From the NCBI GenBank assembly GCA_046289925.1, contig JBKBUN010000063.1, positions 1-16,778 on the forward strand: a stretch of DNA of 16,778 nt, read 5' to 3'. The notes below the pieces were generated by a model. The model was not told where the DNA came from and searched no databases. It worked only from the letters and a program-made list of their open reading frames with translations. This document shows, one piece after another, positions 15,568 through 16,778 of this stretch. Within the stretch, counting starts at the first letter, position 1; every line of letters begins with the position of its first letter. Position numbers and translations under genes: made by a program. The stretch comes from Acidovorax_G sp046289925. GTDB taxonomy: Bacteria > Pseudomonadota > Gammaproteobacteria > Burkholderiales > Burkholderiaceae_C.

Positions 15568-15681
15568 ATGTTTAAAAAGAATCTCGTCGTCCTTGGTGTT
15601 TTGGCTCCAGGCAAAGCACAGCACATCGCACTGGCACGCGCCAGCGTGCGGGCGACGAGCCGCGAGGTAGCCTATGTTTAA
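15568..15681 (+). CDS. 37-residue upstream ORF overlapping the accC start
   Basis: This ORF starts ATGTTTAAAAAGA, identical to the first 13 bases of accC; over 24 bases the two match at 20 positions. The peptide begins MFKKNLVVLGV, like AccC's MFKKILVANRG, then diverges and ends at TAA. Its last bases overlap the accC ATG (15674), so a ribosome finishing it would stand on the accC start. It is in a different frame from accC (offset 106 bases). No good Shine-Dalgarno precedes it. It may be a regulatory upstream ORF, a relic of a duplication or insertion at the accC start, or simply untranslated. An automated caller could confuse its start with that of accC. Confidence 0.45.
   Translation: MFKKNLVVLGVLAPGKAQHIALARASVRATSREVAYV
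15583..15659 (+). other. Long hairpin before the accC ribosome-binding site
   Basis: CTCGTCGTCC (15583-15592) pairs with GGGCGACGAG (15650-15659) over 10 positions with one G-U pair. Inside lies a second perfect stem, GCACGC/GCGTGC with a 4-base loop (15634-15649). The structure sits within the upstream ORF and ends 4 bases before the GAGG (15664-15667) that serves accC, so its folding could affect accC translation. Confidence 0.6.
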
Positions 15682-16778
15682 AAAGATCCTGGTCGCCAAC
15701 CGCGGCGAAATCGCCCTCCGCATCCAACGCGCCTGCCGAGAACTCGGTATCAAAGCCGTCATGGTGTATTCCGAGGCCGACCGCGACGCCAAGTACGTCA
15801 AGCTCGCCGAAGAGGCGGTGTGCATTGGTCCCGCGCCCTCGCCGCTGTCCTACCTCAACATGCCCGCCATCATCTCGGCGGCCGAGGTGACCGACGCCGA
15901 GGCCATCCATCCGGGCTACGGCTTCCTCTCGGAAAATGCCGACTTTGCCGAGCGCGTGGAAAAAAGCGGCTTCCAGTTCATCGGCCCCACGCCCGAGTCG
16001 ATCCGCATCATGGGCGACAAGGTCTCGGCCAAGCAGGCCATGATCCGTGCGGGTGTGCCCTGTGTGCCGGGGTCGGACGGCGAACTGCCCGACGATCCGG
16101 TGCAGATCCGCCGCATCGCCAAAGCCGTGGGCTACCCGGTGATCATCAAGGCCGCGGGCGGCGGTGGCGGCCGCGGCATGCGCGTGGTGCACACCGAGGC
16201 TGCGCTGGTCAACGCCGTGCAGATGACCAAGGCCGAGGCTGGGGCGGCGTTCGGCAATCCAGCGGTGTACATGGAGAAGTTCCTGCAGAACCCGCGCCAC
16301 ATCGAGATCCAGGTGCTGGCCGACAAGCACCGCAACGCCGTGTACCTGGGCGAGCGCGACTGCTCCATGCAGCGCCGCCACCAGAAGGTGATCGAAGAGG
16401 CGCCGGCTCCGGGCATTCCGCGCAAGCTGATTGAGAAGATCGGCGAGCGCTGCGTGGCGGCCTGCAAGAAGATCGGCTACCGCGGCGCGGGCACCTTCGA
16501 GTTTTTGTACGAAAACGGCGAGTTCTACTTCATCGAGATGAACACCCGCGTGCAGGTGGAGCATCCGGTGACGGAATGGATCACCGGCGTGGACATCGTA
16601 AAGACGCAGATCATGGTGGCCGCGGGCGAGAAGTTGCCCTTCACCCAGCGCCAGATCGAAATCCGTGGCCATGCGATCGAGTGCCGCATCAACGCCGAAG
16701 ACCCGTACAAGTTCATTCCCTCGCCGGGCCGCATCACCATGTGGCACGCGCCGGGCGGCCCCGGGGTGCGCGTGGATT
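15674..16778 (+). CDS. accC: Biotin carboxylase subunit of acetyl-CoA carboxylase (3' end cut by window edge)
   Basis: AccC carboxylates the biotin on AccB using ATP and bicarbonate. The window holds 368 of about 450 residues. Visible features are MFKKILVANRGEIALRI at the N-terminus, HPGYGFLSENADFA (79-92), the ATP-grasp Lys159 with the glycine loop AGGGGGRGM (161-169), HQKVIEEAPAP with K238, and the active-site block EMNTRVQVEHPVTE with E288, R292 and E296 at the same numbering as the E. coli enzyme. GAGG at 15664-15667 is 6 bases before the ATG, the best-supported start; the look-alike ATG at 15568 is out of frame. It is probably transcribed with accB from the promoter at 14937-14965, through a gap that carries a palindromic element, the upstream ORF and a long hairpin. 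Confidence 0.97.
   Translation, partial: MFKKILVANRGEIALRIQRACRELGIKAVMVYSEADRDAKYVKLAEEAVCIGPAPSPLSYLNMPAIISAAEVTDAEAIHPGYGFLSENADFAERVEKSGFQFIGPTPESIRIMGDKVSAKQAMIRAGVPCVPGSDGELPDDPVQIRRIAKAVGYPVIIKAAGGGGGRGMRVVHTEAALVNAVQMTKAEAGAAFGNPAVYMEKFLQNPRHIEIQVLADKHRNAVYLGERDCSMQRRHQKVIEEAPAPGIPRKLIEKIGERCVAACKKIGYRGAGTFEFLYENGEFYFIEMNTRVQVEHPVTEWITGVDIVKTQIMVAAGEKLPFTQRQIEIRGHAIECRINAEDPYKFIPSPGRITMWHAPGGPGVRVD

Noticed and set aside
15572..16747. 391-codon minus-strand frame
   Set aside because: Antisense to accC, which is unambiguous; no family motifs in the reverse translation.

Overview
This 16.8 kb window looks like core chromosome of a GC-rich betaproteobacterium. Protein character and intergenic repeat types point to Comamonadaceae, with an Acidovorax-like relative most likely. 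That placement is an inference from the sequence, not from a search. I see no phage, insertion sequence, CRISPR array, tRNA or rRNA. Novelty, if any, lies in leader regions and small inserted repeats rather than in a foreign gene cluster.

Layout. On the minus strand at the left, an RNB-family exoribonuclease, a TonB-like protein and aroE (cut by the window edge) form a tight co-directional group. A PglL-like O-oligosaccharyltransferase diverges from it and converges on a YqiA-type esterase across a large inverted repeat. rodA, tldD and an unknown 180-residue protein follow on the plus strand. Next comes aroG (DAHP synthase), preceded by an 18-residue leader peptide full of Phe, Tyr and Trp and by a hairpin with a T-tract. 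A small unknown gene follows aroG and converges on mpl (minus strand). On the right are an unknown gene translationally coupled to a TlpA-like thioredoxin, then accB and accC (cut by the window edge).

Functions. aroG and aroE act at the first and fourth steps of the shikimate pathway. rodA and mpl serve peptidoglycan elongation and recycling. accB and accC form the biotin carboxylase half of acetyl-CoA carboxylase. tldD encodes half of the TldD/TldE protease. The PglL-like protein would transfer glycan in the periplasm, but no glycan-synthesis genes are beside it.

Most notable signals: (1) a complete candidate transcription attenuator for aroG sensing aromatic amino acids; (2) an accB-accC gap holding a palindromic repeat, a 37-codon upstream ORF that copies the first 24 bases of accC with 20 matches, and a long hairpin, with the ORF's stop codon overlapping accC's start; (3) an intergenic-type repeat embedded in frame inside tldD; (4) a low-complexity insert with C9/G8 tracts inside mpl; (5) -10-like hexamers 6 to 8 bases before several start codons, suggesting leaderless transcripts; (6) four 13-bp tandem repeats upstream of rodA.
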